DNA of 64,000 bases, taken from NCBI RefSeq assembly GCF_016405145.1, contig NZ_JAEKIA010000009.1, forward strand, positions 22,783-86,782. Reading direction: 5' to 3'. The stretch is from Schaalia cardiffensis (GTDB lineage: Bacteria > Actinomycetota > Actinomycetes > Actinomycetales > Actinomycetaceae). Each line of letters starts with the position of its first letter. Position 1 is the first letter of the stretch. Below the pieces are notes generated by a model that saw only the letters and a list, made by a program, of their open reading frames with translations, made no database searches and was not told the DNA's origin. The position numbers and the translations under genes were made by a program. This document shows, piece by piece, positions 50,408 through 62,237 of this stretch.

Positions 50408-51999
50408 CCCGAACGCAGCAGGCCCCACCAGTAGGCTTCGAAAAGAGCCTCCCAGGACGCTTCGATGACATCGGTACCAATACCGACAGTCCACCAGGAG
50501 CGATGACCATCACTCATCTCAATGAGTACTCGGATCGTCGCGTCGGTTCCGGCGCGCTCCTCGTCAAGGATACGCACCTTGAAATCAGCGAGTTCAAAGT
50601 CCGCACACACGGGGTAGTCGCGAGTCATGACATGACGAAGAGCCCGGTCGAGGGCGTTCACCGGACCATTGCCCTCAGCAGTTCGGATATGGCGCCGATC
50701 CGTGTGGATCTTCACCGTCGCTTCGGACTGGGCGAAAGGCTCGCCCTTAACCTCGGTGATCTCCTGCGACATGACTTTCCAGGACTCGACCCTCAAGAAA
50801 CGCGGGAGGCGCCCGAGCTCGTTCAAGGCAAGTAGTTCGAAGGAGGCGTCAGCCGCGTCATAGGTGTAGCCCGCAGCCTCGCGTTCCTTCACCTTCACGG
50901 CAATACGAGCCGCAGCATTGGGAAGCGACTCCAAATCAATGCCGAGCTCTTCGGCTTTGAGTTCGATCGAGGACTTTCCGGCCATTTCAGAAACGAGCAT
51001 CCTCATGCCGTTGCCAACAGTGGCCGGATCGATGTGCTGGTAAAGGTCAGGATCGACGCGGATCGCTGAGGCGTGCAAACCGGCCTTATGCGCGAAAGCG
51101 GAATCGCCAACATATGGTTCACGCGGGAAGGGGGCGATGTTGACGAGCTCCGATATACGCCGCGACACCGATTCAAGTTTCGCCAGCGATTCTTCAGGAA
51201 TCACGTCAAATCCACACTTAAGCTGCAGGTTCGCAGCACAGGTCAAAAGATTCGCATTCCCGGTCCGCTCCCCGTAACCATTGACGGTTCCTTGAATCTG
51301 ACGAGCTCCAGCCTCGACCGCCGCAATCGTATTCGCGACCGCACACCCCGTGTCGTTATGCGCATGAATACCGAGGACGACGCCCGTACACCCGGCGTCA
51401 TCGAGGATTGCTCGCGCGCGCCTCATCGCCTGTGAAACCTGAGAAGGAAGGCTGCCGCCATTCGTGTCGCACAGGATCACCGCAACCGCTCCGGCGAGCG
51501 CCGCCTCCATCATCACGGACATACCGTAGTCCGGATCGTAAGCAAGCCCGTCGAAGAAATGCTCGAGGTCCACCATCACATCAATCCCCTCCTCGGAAAG
51601 GAATGCGACAGTGTCGCGCACCATGCGCAGGCCCTCGTCCTCGCTGGTGCGCAGAGCCCTCTTAACGTGGCGGACATCAGACTTCGCGACAAGGGTGATG
51701 ATCTGCGCGCCCGAGTCAAGGAGGGCCCGCACTTGCCGGTCCTCAGCTGCCGCGACTCCCGGCCTCGTCGTCGCACCGAAGGCGACCAGGCGCGCGTGAC
51801 GCATCCGGATGGAGCGGGCGCGTTCGAAGAAGACGGTGTCCTTCGGGATCGCCCCCGGCCAGCCGCCCTCAATGAAGTCGGCTCCAAGATCGTCAAGGAT
51901 CGGCAGGGCGGCGAGCTTATCGGCGACTGATAGGGAGATCCCCTCCTGCTGGGCGCCGTCGCGAAGGGTCGTGTCGTAAAGTGCGACGTGTTCGGGCAT
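50383..51999 (-). CDS. cimA: citramalate synthase (LeuA/homocitrate-synthase superfamily)
   Basis: 538-aa cytosolic enzyme condensing acetyl-CoA with pyruvate to (R)-citramalate. The N-terminal YDTTLRDGAQQEGISLSVADK, EGGWPGAIPKD and the metal site GIHAHNDTG follow the CimA subgroup. NGYGERTGNANL precedes a C-terminal LeuA-dimer-like regulatory domain. With LeuCD and LeuB, also in this window, citramalate becomes 2-oxobutyrate for isoleucine. The ATG at 51999 has AGGAA 5 nt upstream; an upstream start (52026) is less likely. It lies 76 nt after ilvD, same strand. 2-Isopropylmalate synthase is a less likely alternative. Confidence 0.9.
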   Translation of the reverse strand: MPEHVALYDTTLRDGAQQEGISLSVADKLAALPILDDLGADFIEGGWPGAIPKDTVFFERARSIRMRHARLVAFGATTRPGVAAAEDRQVRALLDSGAQIITLVAKSDVRHVKRALRTSEDEGLRMVRDTVAFLSEEGIDVMVDLEHFFDGLAYDPDYGMSVMMEAALAGAVAVILCDTNGGSLPSQVSQAMRRARAILDDAGCTGVVLGIHAHNDTGCAVANTIAAVEAGARQIQGTVNGYGERTGNANLLTCAANLQLKCGFDVIPEESLAKLESVSRRISELVNIAPFPREPYVGDSAFAHKAGLHASAIRVDPDLYQHIDPATVGNGMRMLVSEMAGKSSIELKAEELGIDLESLPNAAARIAVKVKEREAAGYTYDAADASFELLALNELGRLPRFLRVESWKVMSQEITEVKGEPFAQSEATVKIHTDRRHIRTAEGNGPVNALDRALRHVMTRDYPVCADFELADFKVRILDEERAGTDATIRVLIEMSDGHRSWWTVGIGTDVIEASWEALFEAYWWGLLRSGADSLLIE

Positions 52000-52075
52000 G
52001 TTCGTTCCTGTCGACGAAGAACTCAAAGGAAGAAGAACTCAGAAGAGTCCGAGTAGGGCTTTGATGTGCCGGGCC

Positions 52076-53947
52076 TTATCGGAGCACGCGCGACACGTCT
52101 CGTGCGGCGCCCTTCGATGCGGACATCGCGGTGGCCGCGTAAAGCTGGAGCGCCGGAGAGACGAGGCGGTCTCGACTCTTCGGGGTCCAGGGGTGTTCAC
52201 GCGATTCTTCACGGGCCCGACGAGCTTCGATCTCCTCTTCGGGCACGTCAAGGAGCAAGAGTCCTTCGTTCACGTCGATGATGATCCGGTCGCCGTCCTC
52301 AACGAGACCGATGAGGCCGCCGTCAGCGGCTTCGGGGGAGATGTGGCCCACGGAGATTCCCGAGGTCCCACCCGAGAAGCGGCCGTCGGTGATGAGTGCG
52401 CAGGCTTTGCCGAGCCCTCGTCCCTTAATGAAGGAGGTCGGGTAGAGCATCTCCTGCATGCCCGGGCCCCCTGCAGGCCCCTCATAACGGATGACAACAA
52501 CATCTCCGGCCTGGACGGTCTTGTCGAGGATCTTCTCGATCGCTTCTTCTTGGGATTCCATGACGCGGGCTCGGCCCTCGAAGTGGAAGAGGGAGGGGTC
52601 GATGCCCGCGGCCTTGATGATCGCGCCCTCGGGGGCGAGGTTGCCGGAAAGGACGCTGAGGCCGCCCTTCGCGGTGTAGGCGTGTTCAATGTCGCGCACG
52701 CAGCCCTGTACTTCATCCAGGTCGAGTTCGCTCCACTGGTTCGAGGTTGAGAAGGGCTCGGTGGTGCGCACATTACCGGGAGCGGCTTTCCACAATGCGA
52801 TGGCCTTGTCAGACACGCTCTGAGATTTCGGGTCCCATTCCCCCAACCATTGGGAGAGCGAGGGCGAGTGGATCGTGTGGACCTTGTGGGAGAGGAAGCC
52901 GCCTCGGTCGAGTTCACCGAGGATTCGGGGAATCCCTCCGGCCCGGTGGACGTCCTCCATGTGGTAGTCGTTGTGGTTCGGTGCGACCTTCGACAGGCAG
53001 GGGACGCTGCGGCCGAGTTCGGCGATGTCCTCCAGGTCGAAGTCGACTCCGCCTTCGTGTGCGACGGCGAGCAAGTGGAGGACCGTATTGGATGAGCCGC
53101 CCATCGCCATGTCGAGGGTCATCGCATTGCGGAAGGCCTCCACGCTCGCAATGGAACGGGGTAGGACCGAGTCGTCTTCCTCCTCGTAGTAGCGCCTGCA
53201 CAGGTCGACAATGAGTTCGCCGGCTCGCACGAACAGATCGCGGCGTGCGACCTGGGTCGCGAGGGTTGAGCCATTGCCCGGCAGGGACAGGCCGAGCGCT
53301 TCGGTCAGGCAGTTCATGGAGTTTGCGGTGAACATTCCCGAGCAGGAGCCGCAGGTCGGGCAGGCGAGCTTCTCGATGGCGAGGAGTTCTTCATCGGAGA
53401 CCGAATCATTGGCCGTCGCGTTCATGACGGTAACGAGGTTGCCGTGACCGCTGTGCGCGGGGCCGATAATCGCGGAAGGATCAATGTTCTTCCCGGCCTC
53501 CATCGGGCCTCCCGACACGAAGACAACCGGGATGTTCAAGCGCATCGCGGCGATGAGCATTCCGGGAGTGATCTTGTCGCAGTTCGAAATGCAGACCATC
53601 GCGTCTGCGCAGTGGGCGTTCACCATGTATTCGACGGAGTCCGCGATGAGTTCGCGCGAGGGCAGGGAGTAGAGCATCCCGCCGTGGCCCATTGCGATGC
53701 CGTCATCGACCGCAATCGTGTTCATCTCCTTGGCGACTCCTCCCGCCGCGCTAATCGCATCGGACACGAGTTTGCCGATATTGCGCAGGTGGACGTGGCC
53801 AGGGACGAATTCGGTGAAGGAGTTGACGACGGCGATGATCGGTTTGCCGAAATCCTCGTCGCCCATGCCTGTTGCCCGCCAGAGGGAACGGGCGCCCGCC
53901 ATATTGCGGCCGTGGGTCGATGTGGCGGAACGGAGCTGGCGGCTCAT
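52076..53947 (-). CDS. ilvD: dihydroxy-acid dehydratase
   Basis: 623-aa iron-sulfur enzyme for the third shared step of isoleucine/valine synthesis. [11 protein letters not shown] carries a cluster Cys, and [16 protein letters not shown] carries others; [12 protein letters not shown] is near the C-terminus. The ATG at 53947 has AAGGAGA 6 nt upstream; the ATG five codons earlier lacks a site. It is followed by cimA on the same strand, with a 16-bp-offset GAAGAACTCA direct repeat in the gap (52016-52041). Cytosolic and oxygen-sensitive by family knowledge. Confidence 0.96.
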   Translation of the reverse strand: MSRQLRSATSTHGRNMAGARSLWRATGMGDEDFGKPIIAVVNSFTEFVPGHVHLRNIGKLVSDAISAAGGVAKEMNTIAVDDGIAMGHGGMLYSLPSRELIADSVEYMVNAHCADAMVCISNCDKITPGMLIAAMRLNIPVVFVSGGPMEAGKNIDPSAIIGPAHSGHGNLVTVMNATANDSVSDEELLAIEKLACPTCGSCSGMFTANSMNCLTEALGLSLPGNGSTLATQVARRDLFVRAGELIVDLCRRYYEEEDDSVLPRSIASVEAFRNAMTLDMAMGGSSNTVLHLLAVAHEGGVDFDLEDIAELGRSVPCLSKVAPNHNDYHMEDVHRAGGIPRILGELDRGGFLSHKVHTIHSPSLSQWLGEWDPKSQSVSDKAIALWKAAPGNVRTTEPFSTSNQWSELDLDEVQGCVRDIEHAYTAKGGLSVLSGNLAPEGAIIKAAGIDPSLFHFEGRARVMESQEEAIEKILDKTVQAGDVVVIRYEGPAGGPGMQEMLYPTSFIKGRGLGKACALITDGRFSGGTSGISVGHISPEAADGGLIGLVEDGDRIIIDVNEGLLLLDVPEEEIEARRAREESREHPWTPKSRDRLVSPALQLYAATAMSASKGAARDVSRVLR

Positions 53948-54043
53948 GGGATTCTCCTTCATTCGGGTGCTGGCTTCAGCCTAGGAGTCGCGCTTACCCC
54001 GAACCTGCGAAGACCGCACGCTGGACGTCTGCAGGGCATTCGT

Positions 54044-55189
54044 TCACACCAATCGGTACATCCACCCGAAGGGGTCTTGCGCGTAGCCCATTTGAATGTC
54101 GGTGAGCTGCTTGTGGATCCGCTTCGTGGTCTCGCCGACCGGGAGTTCCACGTCGAAGTCGTCGTTCGCGAGGCGAGTGATCGGAGTGACGACCGCCGCC
54201 GTGCCGCAGGCGAAAACCTCCGCGACATCGCCCGAGCGGATTCCCGCAACCAGCTCATCGAGAGCGATCATCTCTTCACGCACGGGTGTGCCTTGAGAGC
54301 GCAGCATCTTGCAGATCGCAGAGCGGGTGCCGCCTTCGAGGATGACGCCTGTGAGCTCGGGGGTGCGGACAGTGCCATCAGCCATGACGACGAACATGTT
54401 CATACCGCCGAGTTCTTCAAGGTATTTCTCCTCGTATGTGTCAAGGAAGCAGACCTGGGAGAAGCCTTTCTCGGCCGCCTGCAGCTGCGGCATGAGGGAG
54501 GCCGCATAATTCCCGCCGCACTTAGCAGAACCCGTGCCTCCGGGGCCCGCCCGGTGGTAGCCCTTCACAACCCAGATCGCAACGCCGGTGAAGCCGGAGG
54601 TGAAGTAGGGGCCCGAAGGGGAGCCGATGACGTAGTAGTCGACGACACTGGAAGCGTGAACGCCCAGGAACTCCTCAGAAGCGAAGAGAAGAGGGCGCAG
54701 GTAGAGGCTTGTGCCGTCTCCTGTGGGGACCCATTTCTCATCGGCGCGGACGTAGTCGACGAGGGAGGCGAGGAAATCATCGCGATCAACCTTCGGCAGG
54801 GCGAGACGTGAAGCCGAATGGTTGAGGCGCGCAGCGTTGTAGCCGGGGCGGAAAGTCCAAATGGAGCCGTCGGCGTGACGGTAGGCCTTAATGCCTTCGA
54901 AGACGCTTTGTGAGTAGTGTAGGACGGCCGCACCGGGGGTGAGGGCGAGTGGGCCGTAGGGGATGATTCCTCGCTCGCTCCAGCCTTCTTCCTTCGTCCA
55001 GCGCATGTGCGCCATGTGATCGGTGAACTTGTTGCCGAAGGTGAGTTCGGACATGACCTGTTCATAGTCGGCTTGGGAGGCCGGATTCTCATTCGGGGTC
55101 AGGGGGAATCGGCCTGCGAGTTCCTCAGCGGTGGAGATCTCCAGCTCGGAAAGAGCTTCGAGTTCTGTCGGGACGTGCATTGTCGACAT
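54044..55189 (-). CDS. ilvE: branched-chain amino acid aminotransferase
   Basis: 381-aa fold-type IV PLP enzyme interconverting the branched-chain amino acids and their 2-oxo acids. The PLP Lys is in GGTGSAKCGGNYAAS (about residue 218). SVFEGIKAYRHADG, LYLRPLLFASEEFLGV and GGMNMFVV are family blocks. The ATG at 55189 has TAGGAG 5 nt upstream. It sits between leuB and ilvD on the same strand, with terminator-like DNA after leuB, so it likely has its own promoter. Confidence 0.95.
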   Translation of the reverse strand: MSTMHVPTELEALSELEISTAEELAGRFPLTPNENPASQADYEQVMSELTFGNKFTDHMAHMRWTKEEGWSERGIIPYGPLALTPGAAVLHYSQSVFEGIKAYRHADGSIWTFRPGYNAARLNHSASRLALPKVDRDDFLASLVDYVRADEKWVPTGDGTSLYLRPLLFASEEFLGVHASSVVDYYVIGSPSGPYFTSGFTGVAIWVVKGYHRAGPGGTGSAKCGGNYAASLMPQLQAAEKGFSQVCFLDTYEEKYLEELGGMNMFVVMADGTVRTPELTGVILEGGTRSAICKMLRSQGTPVREEMIALDELVAGIRSGDVAEVFACGTAAVVTPITRLANDDFDVELPVGETTKRIHKQLTDIQMGYAQDPFGWMYRLV

Positions 55190-55237
55190 GGGTGCTCCTA
55201 GGAATCGATTGCCTCCAGCATATTGCCGTAATGCGCC

Positions 55238-55278
55238 CCTCCCGCCCGGGTTCCGTCATGTGACCCCTGGGCGGGAGG
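55238..55278 (-). terminator. hairpin after leuB
   Basis: 10-bp stem CCTCCCGCCC / GGGCGGGAGG with a 21-nt loop, about 35 nt past the leuB stop. No T-run. Confidence 0.55.
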
Positions 55279-55311
55279 CGGGAAAAGAGAACTCCGAGTG
55301 GATCTGCCGGC

Positions 55312-56370
55312 TCAGTTGAGGGCTGCGACGAGGGCGTCGCCGATCTGCGAAGTCGAGCGCAAGAGCGGAACCCCTGTGGCTGCTGCCTGGGCTCGCGCCG
55401 CCATATCGGATTCAATGGCGGCCTCGATCTTTGTGGCGAGGTCGGCGCGTCCGATGTGATCGAGGAGGAGCGCAACGGAGGCGATCGTGGCGGTCGGATC
55501 GGCTTTACCCTGTCCCGCGATATCGGGGGCGGAGCCGTGGACGGGTTCGAACATTGAGGGGAAGGCCCCCTCTGGGTTGATATTGCCGGAGGCGGAGAGC
55601 CCAATGCCACCGGTGACGGCCCCGGCCTCGTCGGTGAGGATATCGCCGAAGAGATTGTCGGTGACGATGACGTCGAAACGCTGCGGGTCGCTCACCATAT
55701 AGATCGTGGCGGCATCGACGTGACAGTAGTCGACGCGAACCTCGGGGTACTCGGCTCCGAGGGCTTCAACGGTACGGCGCCACAGGTGCCCGGCGTTGAC
55801 GAGGACATTGTGTTTATGCACGAGGGTCAGGTGCTTCGCGGGCCTGGCGTTCGCTTTCTCGAAGGCAAAGCGGACAAGGCGCTCAACACCGAAAGCCGTG
55901 TTGACTGACACTTCGGTCGCGATCTCCTGGGGGGTGCCGACGCGGACGGCTCCCCCGTTGCCGCAGTAGAGGCCTTCAGTGCCTTCACGCACGACGATGA
56001 AGTCAATCCCTTCGGGGGCCACGAGGGGGCTGGGCACTCCTTCATAGTGCTTCGAGGGACGCAGATTCACGTAGTGGTCGAGGGCGAAGCGGAGCTTGAG
56101 GAGTAGGCCGCGTTCGAGCACGCCGGAGGGGACCGAGGGGTCTCCGACTGCTCCCAGCAGGATCGCGTCATGCGTTTTGATCGCCTCGAGGTCATCTTCT
56201 GTGAGGGTGTCGCCGGTGCGGTGCCAACGATCCGCGCCTAAGTCGAAGCTCGTGGTTTCGAGGGTGATGTCGGAGCCTTCGAGGACGGCGCCCAAGACTT
56301 TGAGGCCTTCGGGCACGACCTCCTTGCCGATGCCGTCGCCAGGGATCACTGCAAGCTTGAGAGTCGTCAT
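55312..56370 (-). CDS. leuB: 3-isopropylmalate dehydrogenase
   Basis: 352-aa NAD-dependent beta-decarboxylating dehydrogenase for leucine synthesis. It also acts on beta-methylmalate in the citramalate route. [16 protein letters not shown], the substrate-binding stretch [34 protein letters not shown] and [25 protein letters not shown] are typical. The ATG at 56370 (MTTLKL) is chosen because conservation begins there; the longer frame runs through the ilvC terminator. No clear ribosome binding site is close. Confidence 0.95.
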   Translation of the reverse strand: MTTLKLAVIPGDGIGKEVVPEGLKVLGAVLEGSDITLETTSFDLGADRWHRTGDTLTEDDLEAIKTHDAILLGAVGDPSVPSGVLERGLLLKLRFALDHYVNLRPSKHYEGVPSPLVAPEGIDFIVVREGTEGLYCGNGGAVRVGTPQEIATEVSVNTAFGVERLVRFAFEKANARPAKHLTLVHKHNVLVNAGHLWRRTVEALGAEYPEVRVDYCHVDAATIYMVSDPQRFDVIVTDNLFGDILTDEAGAVTGGIGLSASGNINPEGAFPSMFEPVHGSAPDIAGQGKADPTATIASVALLLDHIGRADLATKIEAAIESDMAARAQAAATGVPLLRSTSQIGDALVAALN

Positions 56371-56540
56371 GACTCTAATTGTCAGCAAGCGCGCCTCCCC
56401 CTTCAGGCTCGTCCGCCCACTGGTCGCCGTCCTCGAATCATCCACGAGCTGTGGGGAGGGCGTCCCTGCGTTCCAAGGCTCCCCGCTTTGACGCCCTTGT
56501 GCCTCGAGGTCCTTGCGTTTCAGGAGAGCTTCATTACGCG

Positions 56541-56581
56541 ACTGGGCGGTGCGGCAGCTCAAAACTGCCGCACCGCCCAGT
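56541..56581 (-). terminator. strong terminator of the ilvBNC operon
   Basis: Perfect 17-bp stem ACTGGGCGGTGCGGCAG with its complement and loop CTCAAAA, 19 nt past the ilvC stop. Confidence 0.88.
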
Positions 56582-56599
56582 AACAAGCGGAAGACGAGA

Positions 56600-58140
<1,541 letters not shown>

Positions 58141-58143
58141 TTC

Positions 58144-59907
58144 TCAGTCCTCCAGGTCCCAATCGGGAGCCATGTCCCGTGCGTAGCGGATTTCATCGTT
58201 TGACACGCCTGCGGCGACCATCGGCCACACCATCGACTCTTTGGAGACGCGGAAGTCGATAAGGACCGGCCGGTCGTTAATGGACATCGCCCATTCGATC
58301 GCTTCGTCGACCTCGTCGATGGAGCGCACGGTTCTCGCTGCCATCCCGTAGGCGGTGGCGAGCATTTCGAAGTTCGGGATCTGCTCGCCGTCATCGGGGT
58401 TGAGGGTCGTGTGCGAGTAGCGCTGCCCATAGAAGAGGTTCTGCCACTGACGCACCATGCCGAGCACGGAGTTGTTGATGAGGCAGACCTTGATCGGGAT
58501 CTTGTTGATCGAGCAGGTTGCGAGCTCCTGATTCGTCATCTGGAAGGAGCCGTCTCCGTCGATCGCCCACACGACTGTGTCAGGTTTGGCGACTTTCGCG
58601 CCCATGGCCGCCGGAATGCAATAGCCCATGGTGCCCAGTCCACACGAGGACAGGAAGTGACGCGGCTCTTCGTAGGAGATGAACTGCGAGGCCCACATCT
58701 GGTGCTGTCCGACACCGGTCACGTAGATCGCCTCAGGTCCGACGATCTTCGACAGCTTCCCCAAAACCTCCTGCGGGGCCATCATCCCGTCCTCCGGGTC
58801 GACCCATCCGAGCGGATATTCCTCTTTCAGGCGCTCAAGGTAGGCCCACCACTGCGAAATATCCGCCGCTTTCCGTTTCTTCTTCAAGGCGGTGATCTCA
58901 GTGACGAGGGCGGGGATCGCTTCAGCGAGATCACCGACGATCGGCACATCGGCGTAGCGGTTCTTCGAGATTTCAGCGGCGTCAATGTCGACGTGTACGA
59001 CCTTCGCTCCTGTGGCGAAGGAGTCGAGTCGACCGGTGACGCGGTCATCGAAACGCGCCCCGAGGGCGATGACGAGGTCGGCCCTTTGCAGGGCGCCCAC
59101 TGCGGGGACGGTGCCGTGCATTCCGGGCATACCGAGGTTGCGCCGATCCGAGTCGGGGAAGGCGCCCCTGGCGGTCAGGGTCGTGACGACTGGTGCGTTC
59201 GTCGCATCGACGAGGCGCGCGAGATCCTGAGAAGCATTCGCGCGGATCACGCCACCGCCGACGTAGAACACGGGGGCTTTCGCTGAGAGGATCGCTTCAG
59301 CGGCTGCGCGGACCTGCTTCTTGTGGGGTTTAGCGGGCAGCTTGAAGCCCGGAAGGTCAATGGCCGGTGGCCAGGAGAATTCGAGGGACTCAGTCTGAGC
59401 GGAGCGGGTCACATCCACGAGGACCGGACCGGGGCGCCCCGAAGAGGCAATGATGAAGGCTTCTGCGATCCGGGAGGGAATGTCCTTCGGATCGGTGACG
59501 AGGAAGGAGTGCTTCGCGAGGGGCATCGCCGCGCCGACAATGTCGGCCTCTTGGAAGGCGTCCGTTCCTATGAAGGAGGCGCCGACCTGGCCGGAGATGA
59601 CGACCATGGGGACGGAGTCCATGTTCGCGTCGGCGATCGCAGTCAAGGTGTTCGTCGCGCCCGGCCCCGAGGTGACGATCGCGCACCCGACTTTTCCGCT
59701 TGCCAGAGCGTAGCCCTCGGCTGCGTGAGCGGCTCCTTGTTCGTGGCGCACGAGGATGTGGTGGAGTTTCGAACTCATCAGGGGGTCGTAGGTCGGGAGG
59801 ATGGCTCCGCCGGGCATGCCGAAAACATCGCTCACGCCAAGAGCCTCCAGGCTCGCGACGATCGCTTGAGCGCCGCTCATCGTCTGTGTTGCCGCAGTGT
59901 CCTTCAC
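58144..59907 (-). CDS. ilvB: acetolactate synthase large (catalytic) subunit
   Basis: 587-aa ThDP- and FAD-dependent enzyme forming acetolactate or acetohydroxybutyrate. The catalytic Glu lies in [15 protein letters not shown], the FAD-domain pattern GMPGMHG follows, and the ThDP motif runs from [16 protein letters not shown] to the INN segment. The start is GTG at 59907, with AGAGGA 7 nt upstream; the in-frame ATG seven codons earlier lacks a ribosome site. It is the first gene of ilvBNC. The 160-nt leader contains a short Leu/Val/Ile-rich peptide ORF, a long-range hairpin and a T6 terminator, so it is controlled by attenuation. Confidence 0.96.
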   Translation of the reverse strand: MKDTAATQTMSGAQAIVASLEALGVSDVFGMPGGAILPTYDPLMSSKLHHILVRHEQGAAHAAEGYALASGKVGCAIVTSGPGATNTLTAIADANMDSVPMVVISGQVGASFIGTDAFQEADIVGAAMPLAKHSFLVTDPKDIPSRIAEAFIIASSGRPGPVLVDVTRSAQTESLEFSWPPAIDLPGFKLPAKPHKKQVRAAAEAILSAKAPVFYVGGGVIRANASQDLARLVDATNAPVVTTLTARGAFPDSDRRNLGMPGMHGTVPAVGALQRADLVIALGARFDDRVTGRLDSFATGAKVVHVDIDAAEISKNRYADVPIVGDLAEAIPALVTEITALKKKRKAADISQWWAYLERLKEEYPLGWVDPEDGMMAPQEVLGKLSKIVGPEAIYVTGVGQHQMWASQFISYEEPRHFLSSCGLGTMGYCIPAAMGAKVAKPDTVVWAIDGDGSFQMTNQELATCSINKIPIKVCLINNSVLGMVRQWQNLFYGQRYSHTTLNPDDGEQIPNFEMLATAYGMAARTVRSIDEVDEAIEWAMSINDRPVLIDFRVSKESMVWPMVAAGVSNDEIRYARDMAPDWDLED

Positions 59908-59942
59908 TGTGTGGTCCTCTCGTTTCATCGGTGGATCTCATG

Positions 59943-59974
59943 AAAAAATCCCCAGCGGCCTTTGCCTTGGGGAT
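59943..59974 (-). terminator. attenuator terminator of ilvBNC
   Basis: On the minus strand, ATCCCCA pairs with TGGGGAT, with an inner GGC/GCC helix, followed by a run of six Ts (59943-59948). It lies between the leader peptide and ilvB. A competing 9-bp stem, GGGCGTGCG with CGCACGCCC (59976-59984 with 60012-60020), overlaps the leader peptide codons and ends next to the terminator. Confidence 0.82.
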
Positions 59975-59996
59975 TGGGCGTGCGATCCATCCGTTT

Positions 59997-60068
59997 TCAC
60001 ACAGCAGGAACCGCACGCCCGGGTACGAGGACCAGGACGCGAATTCCGAGCGCGTGAATGTTGAGCAC
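59997..60068 (-). CDS. ilvB leader peptide (attenuation)
   Basis: 23-codon ORF with a GTG start at 60068 and TGA stop, not in standard gene calls because of its size. Its middle reads LNIHALGIRVLVLVPG: ten of 23 residues are Leu, Val or Ile, with the run RVLVLV. Such codon runs in a leader make ribosome stalling depend on charged branched-chain tRNAs, as in the corynebacterial and streptomycete ilvB leaders. TACGGT lies exactly 6 nt before the GTG, so the transcript itself probably begins with this start codon. The ORF overlaps one arm of a 9-bp hairpin and precedes a terminator with six Ts. Confidence 0.8.
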   Translation of the reverse strand: MLNIHALGIRVLVLVPGRAVPAV

Positions 60069-60080
60069 GTCTCTACCGTA
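60069..60080 (-). promoter_or_regulatory. -10 box TACGGT of the ilvBNC leader transcript
   Basis: TACGGT plus AGAGAC and the GTG at 60068. A GAGACGTCTC palindrome at 60103-60112 lies about 23 bp further upstream and could be an operator or coincidental. Confidence 0.55.
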
Positions 60081-60229
60081 GAGCGCGCCCGGGCGCTCGC
60101 TTGAGACGTCTCACACTTCGGAACCATATTCCTTCTTACTCTTGGGACGATGGACCGACGGGAAGAATCGTGATCCGCGAGATAATGCACCCGAGTCCTC
60201 AACGACACACGACATCGGAGTTCAAGACT

Positions 60230-61822
60230 GTGGAAACAGTGTTCTCGCTTCTGGCCGATCAGCCAGTCCTCTTTCTCTTCCTCCTTATCGGCGTCGGCAT
60301 GGCCTTCGGTCATGTCAAGGTCAAGGGAATCGGCCTCGGAGCTGCCGCAGTTCTCTTCCTCGCGATCGCACTCGCTGCCTGGGCTCAGGCCTACGGCATT
60401 GAGCTCGTCGTGACGAAGCAGCTCGGTACCCTGGGCCTGACCCTCTTCACCTTCGCGATCGGCATCAACTCCGGCGCCTCCTTCTTCCATAACCTGAAGA
60501 CCGCAACCGGCCCGATCCTCGCGGTGGTCCTCTTGTACGTTCTCACCGCGACCACCGGCCTCTTCGTCGGCAAAGCGATGGGCATGGATATCGCCTTAAT
60601 CTCCGGTACCTTCGCCGGTGCCGTCACGAACACTCCTGCTCTCAATGCCGCGGGTGAAGCGTCCGGTGATCTCGCCACTGCGACCGTCGGTTATTCCATC
60701 GCCTACCTCTTCGGCGTTATCGGCATGCTCATCGCCTCAATGGCGGCCCTCGCTTACGGCAAGAACGACCGCGACCAGCCATCGCCTCTTGCGAACCGGA
60801 CGATCCGTGTTGAGCGCGACGATCATCCTTTCGTCGGCGATATCTACCAAAAGCTCGGTTCGAAGGTCACTTTCTCTCGTTTGCGCCGTGGAGAAACCGG
60901 CCCGATCACCCGCCCCTCCATGTCGGACACCCTCGATCAGGGCGACCTCGTGACCGTTGTCGGGCCTCGTGAACTCGTTGCACGCGCCGCCACAGAACTC
61001 GGCCACGCCTCCTCTCACTCGCTCATGCAGGACCGTAGCTACCTCGATTTCCGTCGCGTCACCGTCTCGGATCCGAAGGTCGCCGGTCGGACCATTGCCG
61101 ACCTGGATTTCGCCACTCAGTTCTCGGGCACTATTTCGCGTGTGCGCCGTGGTGACGTCGATATGGTCGCCGAGCCCGGCTTGGTCCTCCAGCAGGGCGA
61201 CCGAGTCCGCGTTGTCGCTCCGACCTCGAAAATGGAAGCGATCACGAAGTTCTTCGGTGACTCCGCTCGTGGGCTTTCCGATCTCAACCCCATTGCACTT
61301 GGCTTGGGCATGGCTCTTGGCATCGCGATTGGTGAGCTGCCGATCCTCACTCCCTCGGGCGAGTACTTCTCGATCGGCTCTGCTGCGGGCACCCTGATCG
61401 TCGGTCTGATTTTCGGCCGACTGGGCCGCATTGGACCGATTGTGACGGCTCTTCCTTTCACTGCGAGCCAAGTGCTCTCTGAGCTCGGGCTTCTGGTCTT
61501 CCTCGCGCAGGCCGGCGCGAATGCGGGCGGACAGATCGCCCATGCCTTCACCTCTGGCGCGTGGATCAAGATTGCAGTGCTCGGCTTCATCATGACGACG
61601 ATCATGGCGGTCGGCATTTACGTGACGATGCGTTGGATCTTCAAGATGGGTGGCACGCAGCTTTCAGGTCTGCTCGGCGGCGCTCAGACTCAGCCTGCGG
61701 TTCTTGCCTTCGCGAATGGTCGTACGAACTCCGATCCGCGAGTCGCCCTCGGTTATGCGCTCATCTACCCGATTGCGATGGTCGGCAAGATCCTTGTCGC
61801 CCAGATTCTCGGCGGTATGTGA
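60230..61822 (+). CDS. AspT/YidE-type transporter with TrkA-C domains
   Basis: 530-aa inner-membrane protein of the Asp-Al_Ex/YidE-YbjL family: an N-terminal block of about five helices with GTLGLTLFTFAIGINSG and SGTFAGAVTNTPALN, two cytosolic RCK_C/TrkA-C regulatory domains (roughly residues 200-370), then a second block of about five helices with FLAQAGANAGGQ and AQTQPAVLAFAN. Relatives exchange aspartate and alanine or act as putative dicarboxylate/amino acid carriers; the substrate here is unknown. The start is GTG at 60230, with CGGAG 9 nt upstream. An upstream frame extends to 60101 but lacks conservation. Divergent from ilvBNC. Confidence 0.88.
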   Translation: METVFSLLADQPVLFLFLLIGVGMAFGHVKVKGIGLGAAAVLFLAIALAAWAQAYGIELVVTKQLGTLGLTLFTFAIGINSGASFFHNLKTATGPILAVVLLYVLTATTGLFVGKAMGMDIALISGTFAGAVTNTPALNAAGEASGDLATATVGYSIAYLFGVIGMLIASMAALAYGKNDRDQPSPLANRTIRVERDDHPFVGDIYQKLGSKVTFSRLRRGETGPITRPSMSDTLDQGDLVTVVGPRELVARAATELGHASSHSLMQDRSYLDFRRVTVSDPKVAGRTIADLDFATQFSGTISRVRRGDVDMVAEPGLVLQQGDRVRVVAPTSKMEAITKFFGDSARGLSDLNPIALGLGMALGIAIGELPILTPSGEYFSIGSAAGTLIVGLIFGRLGRIGPIVTALPFTASQVLSELGLLVFLAQAGANAGGQIAHAFTSGAWIKIAVLGFIMTTIMAVGIYVTMRWIFKMGGTQLSGLLGGAQTQPAVLAFANGRTNSDPRVALGYALIYPIAMVGKILVAQILGGM

Positions 61823-61847
61823 GGCGCGCCCTTCGGGTTCCTATGCG

Positions 61848-61889
61848 GGGAGGTGCTCAGTGCTGTGGCTTCAGTACTGAGCACCTCCC
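61848..61889 (+). terminator. terminator of the AspT/YidE-type gene
   Basis: 14-bp perfect stem GGGAGGTGCTCAGT / ACTGAGCACCTCCC with a 14-nt loop, 25 nt past the stop; a T-rich stretch follows. Confidence 0.85.
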
Positions 61890-62237
61890 TCGTATTTGTG
61901 CTCTTGGGTCTTTTCTTACTGACGCTTTTCTGGCGCTTTCTGTGCTCCTTTGCGCGCTGGTGTGTGCTTCGGTCCTCCTTGGCGCTTCGACCTGCGCTCG
62001 TGTGTACCCCCGGGGCTGAGCAATTCTCAACTGCCGCTTTGTCTTTGCCCAGTAAAACTCTTGGGACTATATCCGCGGGCGTTGACCGGCGCGTCCGAGA
62101 ATATGCCCTGCCCTGATACACAGGGTCCTCGGCCTCGTCCTCTGCCCGCTGAGGCAAAGCACCCCCGTCCTCGCCCTCTGGGGCACAGTGGTCGTCCTCG
62201 TCCTTCCCAACTTGCTCAGGGCTCGAGCAGGGAGAAA
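61890..62237. other. intergenic region, no gene seen
   Basis: About 350 nt between convergent genes. It contains CTCGTCCTC/CTCGCCCTC-type short direct repeats near 62130-62200 but no credible ORF, RNA or mobile element. Confidence 0.5.

Noticed and set aside
53444..54811. 455-codon open frame opposite ilvD/ilvE
   Set aside because: Antisense shadow of two conserved genes; composition is Arg/Asp/Val-rich and no start signal is present.
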